Source: Nymphaea colorata (lineage: Eukaryota; Streptophyta; Magnoliopsida; Nymphaeales; Nymphaeaceae). Taken from it: DNA of 64,000 nucleotides. The translations under genes and the position numbers were made by a program. Shown here in pieces: positions 1-10,290 of this stretch. Within the stretch, counting starts at the first letter, position 1. Every line of letters starts with the position of its first letter. The notes below the pieces were generated by a model. It worked only from the letters and a program-made list of their open reading frames with translations. It was not told where the DNA came from and ran no database searches. The DNA lies in the NCBI RefSeq assembly GCF_008831285.2, contig NC_045146.1:9498972-9562971 (forward strand). Reading direction: 5' to 3'.

Positions 1-419
1 CCTACAAGAAGAAAATTTACATTCTATTATATGATAGTTACATCACAAAAAAAAAAAAAAGTTTGTTCTATTCTTCAAGCCAATTTTCTTCCACGATAGA
101 TACATAGAGATTGGTAGCTTGTTGACTGTTGCATGAGATTTTTCAGCCATCTTTAGTGTCAAGTGGGCACCTCTGTGAGCAGTGTGCCTGTTCTAGAAAA
201 GGAACAAGTCATAAGTTTTGGGACAAATAAAGCATTCACAGTTAACTTTCCCAATATATTGAAAATAAAGGACCTCACCCTGTTGTATTCCTCAAGCCAA
301 TTTTTTCCTCACATGCAGCAAACCACTTATCTAAGAAGAACCTGTTTATGGAAAGTGAAAACAATCGAAGCAGTTAGCAATCTCAGTTGTTCACACTTAT
401 GTTATGCAAATTTGGACTA

Positions 420-1570
420 GAAGATGAAGATAAGAACAACTAATATATAGGCTTATATTATTGAGAAGACATTGGATAAGAACATTACGTAGAGAAATAT
501 CTTGTGTCAAAAGCAGAATTGTGGATTGTGTTCAACCCCAAGAAATTGGAATAGAAATGATCACCATCTTTCTGAAATGAAAGAATGTAATTTGTAGAAG
601 TGAGTCAAAAACATCACTAGCCACAACTAATAATTTTTGTGAATATAACCATAATAAAAGAATAATTGAAGGACATCTTGAGTTCAAATGAACATAGCCA
701 ATGGAAAGATTGCATTGTTTAGAAGCAGCTATGCATCATGAAGAAGAGAGTATGAAATACAAAATATGCCATAAAAAAGAATTTGAACAGTGAGAACTCA
801 AAAAACTTTCAAGATCCCAGAGTAGAACAAATTTTCACAGGATTTTATTATCAATTGGAGGAACTAACAAAACAAACCTGAAAAAGCAGTGATGCTTTCA
901 CACACAATATTACATTTGTAATGGAAGAAAATCCATTTGTAGATAAAAAAATTGTGCCCTCATTTTTGCTAAATGATGAGTTGACTAGGACTATTATATC
1001 ACCCACCCCATCATTACTTAAAAGGCACCATTCATCGTCTGGAAATCCAATTACAGCACACAAAGAAGCTAGTTGTCTGTCCCAACCAAAAATAGTCATA
1101 TGAGAAACCTCCTATGCAATATGCCATAAGTGATGTAAAGCTTGAAGAGAATGGTTCACAAAATCAGAACAATAGTATGAAATTGAACTTATTCAAGAAT
1201 GAAAAATAATGAGTTCTCCAAACCACAAATACGAAAGGTTCAATTTCAGGACATTTTAAACACAAACCCGTTGCAAAAAAAGAAAGCAAAAAAATTAACT
1301 TGGAAAACAAAAAATGAGATCCCACCTTTGTAGGTTCTAGGCCAACAAGACCACAAGCATGTGCAACTACCCCTGAGCTACCATGTGAAATAGAAATGAT
1401 TCAATTGGAATCCAGACCAGGCTAGACATAAGGGTAAAGCCATTAGTTTTTTCATCAATAAAGCAAAAACAAGCTCCATTTCATTACACCCACCTTCATC
1501 CGAAGCATTTGAATCCACTCAACAGCAGTTCCAGTAGCCTTTGAAAGAAACTCTGCTAAAGGCTCCTCAG
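420..1570 (-). pseudogene. HD-ZIP class III transcription factor pseudogene (START domain and following region)
   Basis: Read on the minus strand, three exon-like blocks match the REVOLUTA/PHABULOSA/ATHB-8/15 family from memory. Block 1 (about 1570-1494) gives EFLSKATGTAVEWIQM and ends at a GT donor. Block 2 (1421-1326) follows a TAG acceptor and gives GVVAHACGLVGLEPTK, but has an in-frame TGA. Block 3 (about 1110-878) gives GFPDDEWCLLSNDG and ILCVKASLLFQ and ends at a GT donor. Weaker similarity continues to about 420. In intact family members these are START-domain and post-START segments of plant developmental regulators that act in the nucleus. Only about 215 bases separate blocks 2 and 3, too little for the exons normally between them, and no homeodomain or leucine zipper is seen upstream. 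It is a degraded, internally deleted copy. Confidence 0.85.
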
Positions 1571-2263
1571 TAATTGAAAGAAGTCAAGAAGATGAGAAAT
1601 AAAAATAAATCGTCGTTATCAGACTTAACATTCACTGGTTCACAGCTATGACAACAAAAACAACAGCTGAGTAGTGTAGGAAAATGCTTCACACTGGTGT
1701 CTGCACCTGCACCTATACGACACCCATGTGACACAAGAAAAAAATCCCCTGCTTTGACATATGCCACCAATCTATTGTCAAATTAAAAATTAAAAGAAAT
1801 TTGAGTGATGAACTGTACATAATGACCTTCGGGCTGTTTAAACCTTAACATGGGTGAAATGAAAAAGGAAAGGAAGCACAATATTTTAAAAGGAACAATT
1901 TATTTAGCAAGACCAAACATTTCAGTTCTGCTCTATCCTTCTTTTTTTTTTTTTTTCAAAACCTTTCCAGAAGATCCCAGACGAAAGTAAGACATAGATA
2001 CTCATGGTAAACATTTCCTACCACCATAAAGATTCATAAGCATATTGTTGTAACAAGCAAAGAGTGGAGCAAGAGAACCAAGCAAAGAAGAGATCAAGCT
2101 ACACTAGGTAATTTGATAATCCTGATTTTGAAGATGAGACAGTAAGATCAACAACACATGAAGAGAAAGAGTGGAGCAGGAGAACCCAGCAAAGCATAAA
2201 ACCTAGTAGAGCAGAGAACCAAACAAAGCAGAGAACCTAGGAAATTATTGGACCTAGGGATGT
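1571..2263. other. Intergenic, no gene recognised; short degenerate repeats
   Basis: No coding region is supported. From about 2056 to 2240 a motif of the form GAGCAGGAGAACCCAGCAAAG recurs imperfectly at least three times. It may be the far upstream side of the HD-ZIP III pseudogene. Confidence 0.4.
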
Positions 2264-2590
2264 TAATGGATCAGATTCGGCTTAGATATCTGTTCGAATT
2301 GCTTTTAAAAAATTAGATATTGTAAGCAATTTAACATCCAATTTAAGAAAATCGGATCTTATTTAATAAATGACATCTGATCGGATATGGATTTGGATTT
2401 GGTTTTAAATAAAAAAATGATCGGATACTAACTAACTTAACAAGTATATCTGAATCTGAACTATAACATGATATCTGAATCCGAACCATGAGTTGATATC
2501 CAAATCTGAATTGTAACTTGATACCCGAATCTGAACTGCGAGAGCCGAATTCTGGTAGGATGTTTGGGTAAAAGGTATAGCCAAATGCAC
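2264..2590 (+). repeat. Degenerate GGAT/GAATC-rich dispersed repeat, copy 1
   Basis: The segment opens with AGGGATGTTAATGGATC and then alternates GGATCGGAT, GATATC and CGAATCTGAA words. Related words appear in reverse orientation near 15615-15695 and at 30690-31030. No protein is encoded. It resembles the AT-rich GATCCGAATC non-coding repeats common in plant genomes; the class is unknown. Confidence 0.6.
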
Positions 2591-3054
2591 TAACTTAACA
2601 TCATGGCACAAGAAGAATAAAAACTTTGTTTGAAGGTAAAATATGACTAAGAGTTAATGACTTTCCTGGAGTTGCATATAATAATATCCCTATGGTTACC
2701 ATATACACCATTTAACTTAAAATATTTAAAATTATATCATATAAAACTAATTAATTAATTAATTAAGACTATGTTTAATTAAACATTTTTTTGTAATCAA
2801 GCAAACTATTATAGTTAAGGCATCAACTAAGCAATACATTTTAAATAATTTATTTATTTAATTGAAAATAATAAAGAAAACTTCAATCAAGAAAAGTCTG
2901 TATCCATCATCCACTTCTACATCCACCTTCGAGTACTTACTTCTAAGTACTTAAGCCCCTCCCCCTTCCTAGCTCCTCTTCTTTCCCACTCTTCTCTTCT
3001 GCCTCCCATGCTGTAAAAGCGAACCGACACTTCTCTTCTGCTTCTCTTTTTATT

Positions 3055-3066
3055 TGGTATCAGAGC
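3055..3066 (+). promoter_or_regulatory. tRNA-Met primer binding site, pararetrovirus copy A
   Basis: TGGTATCAGAGC is the standard complement of the plant initiator tRNA-Met 3' end, used for minus-strand priming by caulimovirids and many LTR elements. It is followed about 0.85 kb later by the first viral ORF remnant. Confidence 0.8.
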
Positions 3067-3916
3067 CTAGTAGTATACTCTTGGTGTTGTATGTTATGCT
3101 TTTAATGAAAGTTTTTATGTGTGTTTAAGTTTTTATTTAGTGCTTCACTTATAAGCAGAACGAGAAAGTCTCTTCCTTGAAAGCATGTATCTTTGTATAC
3201 ACCTTCATAATCTATTATTATGAATATGTGTTTTATGTTGGAAGTTATGGCCCTAGCTAGGATCTATGCATAGAAACCATGCGTTATGGAAAATAACCCA
3301 TTATAAAATGTTATGTTTATGGCATTATTCCTGTATTTTTGACTTCTTGATTCTCTAGACGAGCCATTGGGTAAATCCTTAAAGACCAACAAGCTATTGT
3401 GGAAAAGAAGTACCTGTGAGGCAAGGGGCCGTTTAGGAAAAAAAAGTACACAAACAGTGAGGTCTGAATGGGATGACATGATGTCACACATAGAGTTCTT
3501 TGAAAGGAGAATCCAAAAAGTTTTCAAAACCATGTGAATCATACCATAAGCTTGCCACGTTCTGGTTTGTTCTTTTTTTTTAATAATAAAATGTGTTATC
3601 TGTTCGTAAAACCTTGTTCATGTGAAAAGAAAATTTTCAACTTAAATTTTTCAACTTAAAACATAAGACTCATAAACAGAGTATGAAGTTGTATGGATGA
3701 TACATAGGACTATGGGATAAAAAGAGATAAGTACCTAGTAGGCTAAAGAACTTTTTGATCCTCTAAAAACCATGCTAATTCCAAAAACTTAAGAATATTA
3801 AGGACACTTACATTAACTAGTTAGAAATAAAAATTAATTGAACTTATTAGAAATATAAAAGGACTTGCTTTACTTAACTTACTTTAGTCGACTTATAAGA
3901 TTTTTCACACCATCAT

Positions 3917-4213
3917 TTGAATGGATTAGAATATTTGAACCTAGAATTACACCAAAAGTCTAAGAGTATTGTAAAAAATAACCATTTTAGTCATACTTAT
4001 TATTTTCAAAATGGGAAACATCTGCTTCACAACGAAGACACTAGTCTCATGTCTCAACAACTGAATAGTATAACCGACCTACATATTTCCTTAGCACAAA
4101 ATCTAGAATCATATAATATAAGAAGTCAAGCCTTTTGGCAATCCATGCTTGACACATTAAGAAACAATATCCTTAGGGAAATATTAGAAAATCAAAGATA
4201 TTTAAAAGACTAG
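3917..4213 (+). pseudogene. Caulimovirid first small ORF, copy A remnant
   Basis: A 98-codon open stretch begins MNGLEYLNLELHQKS and ends at a stop after a glutamine- and leucine-rich, probably helical region. Homologous codons continue past the stop, which looks like a later mutation of the reading frame. Position just after the primer site and intergenic leader, and general composition, fit the small first ORF of badnavirus/tungrovirus-type genomes. Function is not assigned. Copy B holds the same region in a more broken state (about 13750-14050). Confidence 0.6.
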
Positions 4214-4910
4214 CTAGCTACTATCCTAAGTAAAATCGGAAGCGAGCAAGAATATAAAGATAATATTGAGGTTTTACAAAACACAAATCATAGAAACATT
4301 AAAATACCCATTGAATTCAAATCAAAACTATATTGAAATAATAAGAATAATAAATAAAATCAAGCAAATAATCTTACAATAACCATGGATTATATCTCAA
4401 GAACTTCAGCTAATATAGAATATAGACAGGAATATGAATGGAAACATAATCAGAAAGTAGTGGCCACTCATGCATGTTTTGAAATGGGTATCCTAGTATA
4501 GAACGTAGATTCTAATGCAAAATTTGTATGGTTGAAGCCTGTAAATTTTGCTTAGAAGAAAGACAATACTAATTTATTTTAGAAATGAAGATACGACGAA
4601 AAGATGACATGATAGAAAAAAGAATCCTTGTCATAGAAAATATAATGCATGATATAAAAATGACACTAGGTGCAGTAGAAATAAAGATAGGATCTTTAGA
4701 AATGAAGATAGTAAGGCTTGACCCAATAAATTACAAGATGCCGAATAGCAATAATAAGATTTAAGGCAATTCAAGAAAAAGGTGAAAGAGCATTGACTAA
4801 AATAACTTTTCCTAATGTAAAGCTTGACCATAAAGAAGAACAACTATAAGAATTCCTTGTGCACTTAAAATAGAGATTTAGAAATTTATAATAATCATTA
4901 GTTTACTCTA

Positions 4911-5399
4911 TTGAATCCTGGAACTTTATGTAGGACAGGTTTTCCGAGTTTTAACCCACAATTAGCAAGAAAAAGTAGAGAAGAAGAGGTATGTGTGACC
5001 GCTGAACACCAAAACATTGGTATTCTAAGCCAAGAAAGTATCAAACAACTATTACAAAATCCAAATAGATTTATTCATCTAGGCCTAGTAATTGTAGGGA
5101 TTAAAGGATTCGATAGGAGAAATTTAGGGACAAAAGTTCTAATCACTTTACCCCATAAGAGATGGGCAAGTGATGCTAGAAAAGCCATTATAGCAAGTAT
5201 GAAGATTGACGTGTCATACAACAAGGGAAAATTTTATTGTGCACCTGATTTCTTGCTTAGCATAAGAGATCTAGAACATATAGTTATAAGAATCCAAACT
5301 AAAGGATACGAAACGTTTACAGGAAAAGCAAACCTGCTTATAAACATAGGATTCCTAGGGAAAGTGACAAATAGTAGTACAATAAAAATACAAAATTAA
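4911..5399 (+). pseudogene. Caulimovirid movement protein region, copy A
   Basis: The 162-codon stretch contains NRFIHLGLVIVGIKGFDRRNLG followed by a KVLITLPHKRW block, the pattern of the 30K-type movement protein domain at the N-terminal part of caulimovirid polyproteins. In living viruses this protein opens plasmodesmata for cell-to-cell spread. It is the longest uninterrupted viral segment here, but the flanking frame is broken on both sides, with stops before 4911 and at 5399, so no complete polyprotein remains. The domain call rests on motif memory and needs a profile search. Confidence 0.75.
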
Positions 5400-7029
5400 T
5401 AAAAGCAATAATTGAATCCATGACCAGTAAAGGCATAAGGATGATTAAGCCTATGGCCATTAATCCCGAAGAGTTAGAAGGACTAGATTAGAATATTAGT
5501 AAAAATGTAGAAATAAATACTAACATTAAAATTTCAGAAGAAAGCCTAAATTTAAAAAACCCCCATGGTAATTACATTGTAAGATTTCTAGATATAAGGA
5601 AAAACATCCAAGTGAAGAAAATGAATCAGAAGAATTTCAGTCTATTGAGGACTAATGGAAAGGTTAGAAAATAATTGTATCTTACTCCCTAAAAGATTTG
5701 ACTTATCAGAAGAAGACATCCTTAGGCTAGAAATCAAATTATTAACAGAAGGAAAAAATTGTGAGGAAGATAATTTATATGTAGACCCAAAATGTTAGGG
5801 TAAATAGATTAGAAGATAATTCATTGGAAAAACTTGTAAACATCTCAAAAAACCTTATGGAGTTAGATGCTCCAGAAGCTTCACTGGCTGCTACTGGAAG
5901 ATCACCACAAGACTTGATTACCATTGAAAGATTACCATAAGAGAGACCACAAGCTCAACAACCACCATTAGTATTTGATTCACCTGGACAACCTTCTAGA
6001 AGACCATACATAGAATACAAAGAAAGAGACAATTATAAACCTAAAGCTAAGCGTATGCCTTTAGAAACCTTAGACACAAAGAATCTATTAGATGAAGGGA
6101 GGATATTGAATATAAGTGCCCATGACCCTCAACTATAACCCTCAGTTATAGAGATGTGGTCCTAATGAGTTGCTAGAAAATGGGACAAAATAAATCAAGA
6201 GATGTGGACAACAAAAGAAATGTATACTTGGGTAGAAAAATTTTTAGGAGAAACTGCTAGAGCATCTTAGGAGGCATACAAAAGAGAACATCCCCAAGAC
6301 TTACAAAAAGAAATTCTATTGGGAAAAAACCTTTATCATTTTACAAATAAAATACAATTACTTATGTTAGGATATCAACCAAATATAGGATTTGATAAAC
6401 AACAACAGGATTCAATTTGAAAATTAGAACAACTCCAAATTGAAGATTGGAGATATATAAAACCATTTTTACAAGATTGCATTTACTAAAGCACCTTAGC
6501 AGGATGTTTTTATAATTAAAAAATATGAGAAAGCTTAATTTTTAAATTACCAGATCCATTGGGCTTCGAAATTCATAAAACATACAAAGAAAAAGAAACA
6601 ATACCTCAATTAGATAACATTAGCATAAGAATTCAATTTATTATCGATGAATTAAAAAAGAAGTGTACTGAAATAACAATTTCTAAGTAATTAAAAGGAC
6701 AATATAGTTTTTGTAAACAAATATATACACCACAAAGATATGATAAAGAATCTAGGTAGTGTTTGATGGCCAGAAAATCTACTGTAGCCCAGGAAAAAAA
6801 ATTCAAATTTTCAAAATATTTCCGGTTTATCAAACACGGAAATTTTTTTGTTACCGTTAATATCGAAACCGGAAATATTTTTTCAAAAATATGTTTCCAT
6901 CGCAAGAGGTGGAAAAATATTTCTAGGTATTTTTTTTTTGCCCGTTAGGGCACCCACGCATTGCCTCCCTCCTGCCATAGGCCTGCAACTGCCTCCCTTC
7001 GTCGCCTCCCTCCTGCCTGTTGCTCGTCG

Positions 7030-7260
7030 TCTCTATCGCCCTCTCACCCTCCTCCTCTCCTCGTCGTCTAGCTTGTCCTCTCACTCTTCTGCTCCCCTTG
7101 TTGTCTCCCTCGCCCTCTCACACTCCTGCTCCCCTCGTCGTCTCCCTCGACCTCTCGCTCTCTTGCTCCCCTCATCGTCTCTCTCGCCCTCTCACTCTCC
7201 TTCTCTGCTCGTCGTTTGTCTAGCCATCTCACTCTCCTGCTCCCTCCTCATCTCTCTTGC
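7030..7260 (+). repeat. CT-rich minisatellite, unit about 37 bp
   Basis: About five imperfect units of a sequence containing CTCACTCTCCTGCTCCCCTC and CGTCGTCTCCCTCG follow each other. Because 37 is not a multiple of three, the open frames over it shift their repeat pattern, so the Ser/Leu/Pro-rich ORFs here are low-complexity artefacts. Confidence 0.75.
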
Positions 7261-8452
7261 CCTTGCTGAAGAACAAGTCTTCTGTCTCTTCCTCTCTCAT
7301 TTGTGCAGCGACTTCTGTGTGGGGAAACAAGGATTTTGGCAATGACTCCGGATTCTGATAGTTTTTAAAAGAGCTTCTTGCAGACAAATTTCTTCCAATC
7401 CACATCGTCCTTCTTCCTCTCCCGTTCCTTCTTGTTGCGGTCGATTGCTTCAGGTCTACTTCTTGCTCCTTCCTTTCTCTACTTGCTTGCATTGGTTTCA
7501 TCTTTATTTAGTGTTAATCCCATGCTTTTCTTCTTCGGAGAGGGTTTCTGGTCGATCCTCTTATTGTGGGTTTTAATTTCTGATTCAGTTTCTATCGTCC
7601 TCGTGACCTTCTATGCTTTGATTTGCTCTTGTGTTTTTCCGAAGGCGTTTTTTTTTTCCTCTAGTGGCATCTTTGGGGGGTTTTTGGTAACTATTTATGA
7701 TATGGTCAGCTCGAAATTATTTTCTATTGTTACCTCTCAGCTGCAAATTTTTGTTTTTAGTTTTATGCTTGTTGCCTTCCTCAAAACTGAGATGATTACA
7801 TGAGGTAAAAAAGTTACCTCTGTGTTTGTATTTGGTTCGTATTTTGTAGCATGAATTTTATGTTCTTGTTGCCATGTCTTGGTTGCGACCTACGTGATGA
7901 TTGTAAGTTGTTACATCCTTGGTATTTCTGACTAGGTCAGTTAACTGTGGTTTGTGATTCTATTAATATTTTTATCCTTTTCTGGTTTGCCTTCTTCAAT
8001 TTATTTAGTTCCTTTTATGGCTCTCCTGCCCACTAAGGGGGATGGTTTTCCACTGAAGAGAGCTCTTTTGGTAAAAATAAAATGAAAATATTGCAAAATC
8101 TTTTGAAACAATAAAAAAAAAAATGCATACTTCCCCTTGGAAGTTCTGGATTTGACTGCCTTTTCTTGTATCTAATTCAGGCTGCTAGATGTAACATATT
8201 TAAACATGTGAATGTTTTTGTTATTCTTTGAAAACTTGACTTTTTCCTTTCATAAAATGTTCATAGTAGAATATGAGGTGTGCTCAGTGACCAGTCCCTT
8301 CTTGTTACCATGGGTTATAAATCAAGAGCAAGGTCAATTTTGCCGAAATTTTAAAAGTGCATTCTTTGGGTGACTTTACAGCACCTTTTCTAATAAATCA
8401 CACATCATCTTAAAATAGGGCGACCATCCCCAGCCGTCTGTGCTATCATCAG
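7261..8452. other. Transposon interior, no gene recognised
   Basis: An open frame at 7378-7803 is hydrophobic and Ser/Phe/Leu-rich with no recognised domain. The TTGCTTCAG/GTCTAC junction near 7450 and the T-rich context look like captured 5' UTR and intron sequence. No transposase motifs are seen. Confidence 0.4.
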
Positions 8453-8599
8453 AGAAGGAAGGAGACCCTTATCAATATGTGTGACGAAAGGGTGAGGATG
8501 CTGCAGGATCAATTCAATGTGAGCATGAATCATGTTCATGCTTTGGCAATCATGGTCTCAACCTTTCATCATGGGAAGATGCCTTCTGCCATTGATCTG
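8453..8599 (+). pseudogene. Captured exon of a cytokinin receptor histidine kinase (CHASE domain, AHK2/3/4-like)
   Basis: The 49 codons begin [18 protein letters not shown] and continue with [20 protein letters not shown] before PSAID. This is the N-terminal part of the CHASE cytokinin-binding domain of plant hybrid histidine kinases, recognised from memory. In the full receptor the segment lies outside the first transmembrane helix, facing the ER lumen or apoplast. The block follows an ATCATCAG acceptor and ends before a GT at 8600, matching the exon end after the conserved Ala-Ile-Asp. No kinase, receiver or further CHASE exon is present. It lies inside the DNA transposon, so it is a transduplicated fragment. 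The reading frame is intact across the exon. Confidence 0.88.
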
Positions 8600-9071
8600 G
8601 TTCCTTGATCTTACTTCTCTTTTGCTCTGTTCAATTTTATGTCTGGCTTGGAATTGTTGAGCTTCTGTGTTCGACATTTTTCATGATCTAGCATTGAGAA
8701 TTCTAGAATCCCTCTCATATTCTTGTTGTTCATACCACTTCCGAGTCTGCCTCATGTTGATCAGATGTTAGCACTTTCAATGTCTTCTAAAGATACCAAT
8801 TATTTTGACCATATTATGTTTTTTTTATTTTGTTCTACTTTGGGGTTTGCAATTGCATTGATTTAGTTGCAACAGGTCAGTAAGCGTCAGTTGAATGGTT
8901 GACGTTCAGTTTGTTCAACATGTTCTTATACAACAACCGGAATGCTATAAAGTATTCTCATATTCTTGTCCTATTTTTTTCTTCAGATTCGAAGGTCGAA
9001 GCCTCCTACGAAATGAGAACAGTTCGCTCAAAAGAAATGTGAATTATTTGACTGTCTTGCTTGAGTAATTT

Positions 9072-9350
9072 ATGTCATCCTTAGTGGATGAATGTGTGTT
9101 GGCAAGTTTACAAGTGCTGGAGTGTTTTCAGTCGTATGACATGTTACTAGATATCCAAAAGCTGTTCAAGCAGGGAACTGGTGGTTTCTCTGGAAATATG
9201 TTTCTTGAGGAATACGTGCTCATGAAAAAGCTGGGATTTGGGGCCATGTCTTTTAGAATTTATTTCAAGTATGTATTCGTAGACTTGAAAAAAAAAGTAG
9301 AGATAAAAAGTTACTCATTCTACAATGATTGGCTTCTGTACTTAAAATGA
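9072..9350 (+). other. Unrecognised open frame inside the transposon
   Basis: A 92-codon frame starting MSSLVDECVLASLQ shows no recognised domain and sits just upstream of a captured exon. It may be captured intron or UTR sequence; coding status is doubtful. Confidence 0.2.
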
Positions 9351-9442
9351 CTTGTATTTTTTTATAGTATATGTCTGTGTATTTCTTTCTTTGTTTTGCA
9401 TCAATCATGTAAGTGCTTTGAACTTGTCGTTGGTTTTGATAG

Positions 9443-9532
9443 ACAAGTGCCGGAGCTGTGGTGCTTACAGATTGTGTTCACTGGTTCACCATTTTCCCAT
9501 TTCTCAATGCTAAGGATTACAACTTAAATTTT
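9443..9532 (+). pseudogene. Captured exon of a plant multi-pass membrane protein
   Basis: Thirty codons give GAVVLTDCVHWFTIFPFLNAKD, shown here as two halves of one hydrophobic segment: GAVVLTDCVHWF then TIFPFLNAKDYN. I recall this pattern from an uncharacterised plant integral-membrane family that includes Arabidopsis At1g10660/At5g62960-type proteins. Both splice sites survive: an AG at 9441-9442 and a GTAAG donor from 9533. The exon is open and its flanks are intron-like. No neighbouring exon of the same gene was found, so this is a second, independent capture by the transposon. The family assignment is from memory. Confidence 0.65.
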
Positions 9533-10290
9533 GTAAGTAAGACATTCCTAAACATTTTCCTAGGCAGTTGTACGTCTTTTTATATATGTATCTATTAGAT
9601 TAGTTTCATTTTCCTTGACCTATCAAAGAAAAACGTGGTTGCTGGTGTATACTAAACCCAGGTGCTTTTGTGTTAGTGTTTAACTATTTTTGAATTCGAG
9701 TAGCATTCTTCATTTAGAAAGTAAACTGAAAACTTAATGCAAGTAAAACTTATCACATTGTGTTGATCACTATTACCACATGTGATGTTTAAATTTTACC
9801 ACATGCGTCTATGCTTTTGCTTGTTACTGTTGTTTATGTGCTAGACCAACCTTTCTCTTCTAGAAATATGTTTCTTTATATCAAACTCAGAAATATATTT
9901 TTGGAAATCTGGAAATATGTTTCTTTATCATCAAACACAAAAATATATTTTTGGAAATATATTTCTCAGTCATCACGCACATCAAATGGGAATTGGAAAG
10001 ATTTTTTTCATTCTATTTTTTCAAGAAATATATTTTCAGAAATATATTTCATTCTAGATTTTTAGGCCATCAAACACTACCCTAGACACCCAAAAACATA
10101 TAAGACAAAAGAAGGAGATACTACCTCCCAAAATCTAATGTCAGAAAACCATACTTTGACAAACATAAACATGTTAGAAAATATAATACCCAAAGGGATT
10201 ATAAAAACAAATTAACATGCTTCACTTGCAGCAATCCTGAACATTTAGATGAAAGAATCTATAAAATAAAGCCTCGATTTTAGTTGACTG

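Larger units (their letters stand above)
2818..4860 (+). repeat. Endogenous pararetrovirus copy A: intergenic region and first ORF (direct repeat with 12663-14700)
   Basis: This segment and 12663-14700 align in the same order and orientation with scattered substitutions and small indels. The match runs from the AACTAAGCA block through a conserved ATTTGGTATCAGAGCC tract to the end of the first ORF region. The spacing is 9.8 kb, or about 6.5 kb without the transposon at 6755-10081. This fits head-to-tail copies of a circular caulimovirid genome. After about 4860 the copies diverge: copy A runs into movement protein, copy B into protease. Confidence 0.8.
6755..10081. mobile_element. Non-autonomous DNA transposon with captured gene exons (Pack-type)
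   Basis: The ends are inverted repeats: GGTAGTGTTTGATGGCC at 6755 and its exact complement ending at 10081, with similarity extending about ten bases further in. Both ends are flanked by CTA (6752-6754 and 10082-10084), a candidate 3-bp target duplication. Subterminal zones repeat GGAAATATATTTC-like words in both orientations. It sits inside the pararetrovirus coat region, which continues on either side. No transposase was recognised. The interior holds a CT-rich tandem repeat, a captured CHASE exon and a captured membrane-protein exon. A 3-bp duplication suggests PIF/Harbinger or CACTA-like transposition, but the termini are not CACTA, so the superfamily is open. Confidence 0.8.
5400..10290 (+). 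pseudogene. Caulimovirid coat-protein region with zinc knuckle, split by a DNA transposon
   Basis: Frames between 5400 and 6751 carry viral-type sequence with several stops and frameshifts, for example EMWTTKEMYTWVEKFLGE near 6200-6245 and a proline-rich spacer near 5950-6010. The sequence is interrupted at 6755-10081 and resumes at 10082. A degraded CCHC zinc knuckle follows at about 10218-10244: Cys, two residues, Cys, then His, with the last Cys missing. Coat-protein core followed by zinc knuckle is the caulimovirid order. Breaks: multiple stop codons, frameshifts and the 3.3-kb insertion. Not functional. Confidence 0.7.

Noticed and set aside
6848-7345. Long Ser/Leu/Pro-rich open frames across the CT-rich array
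   Set aside because: They follow a 37-bp tandem repeat in several frames at once, so they are low-complexity by-products.
6752-10084. Assignment of the DNA transposon to hAT or Mutator
   Set aside because: No 8-bp or 9-11-bp duplication at the borders; only CTA repeats. It also lacks CACTA ends.
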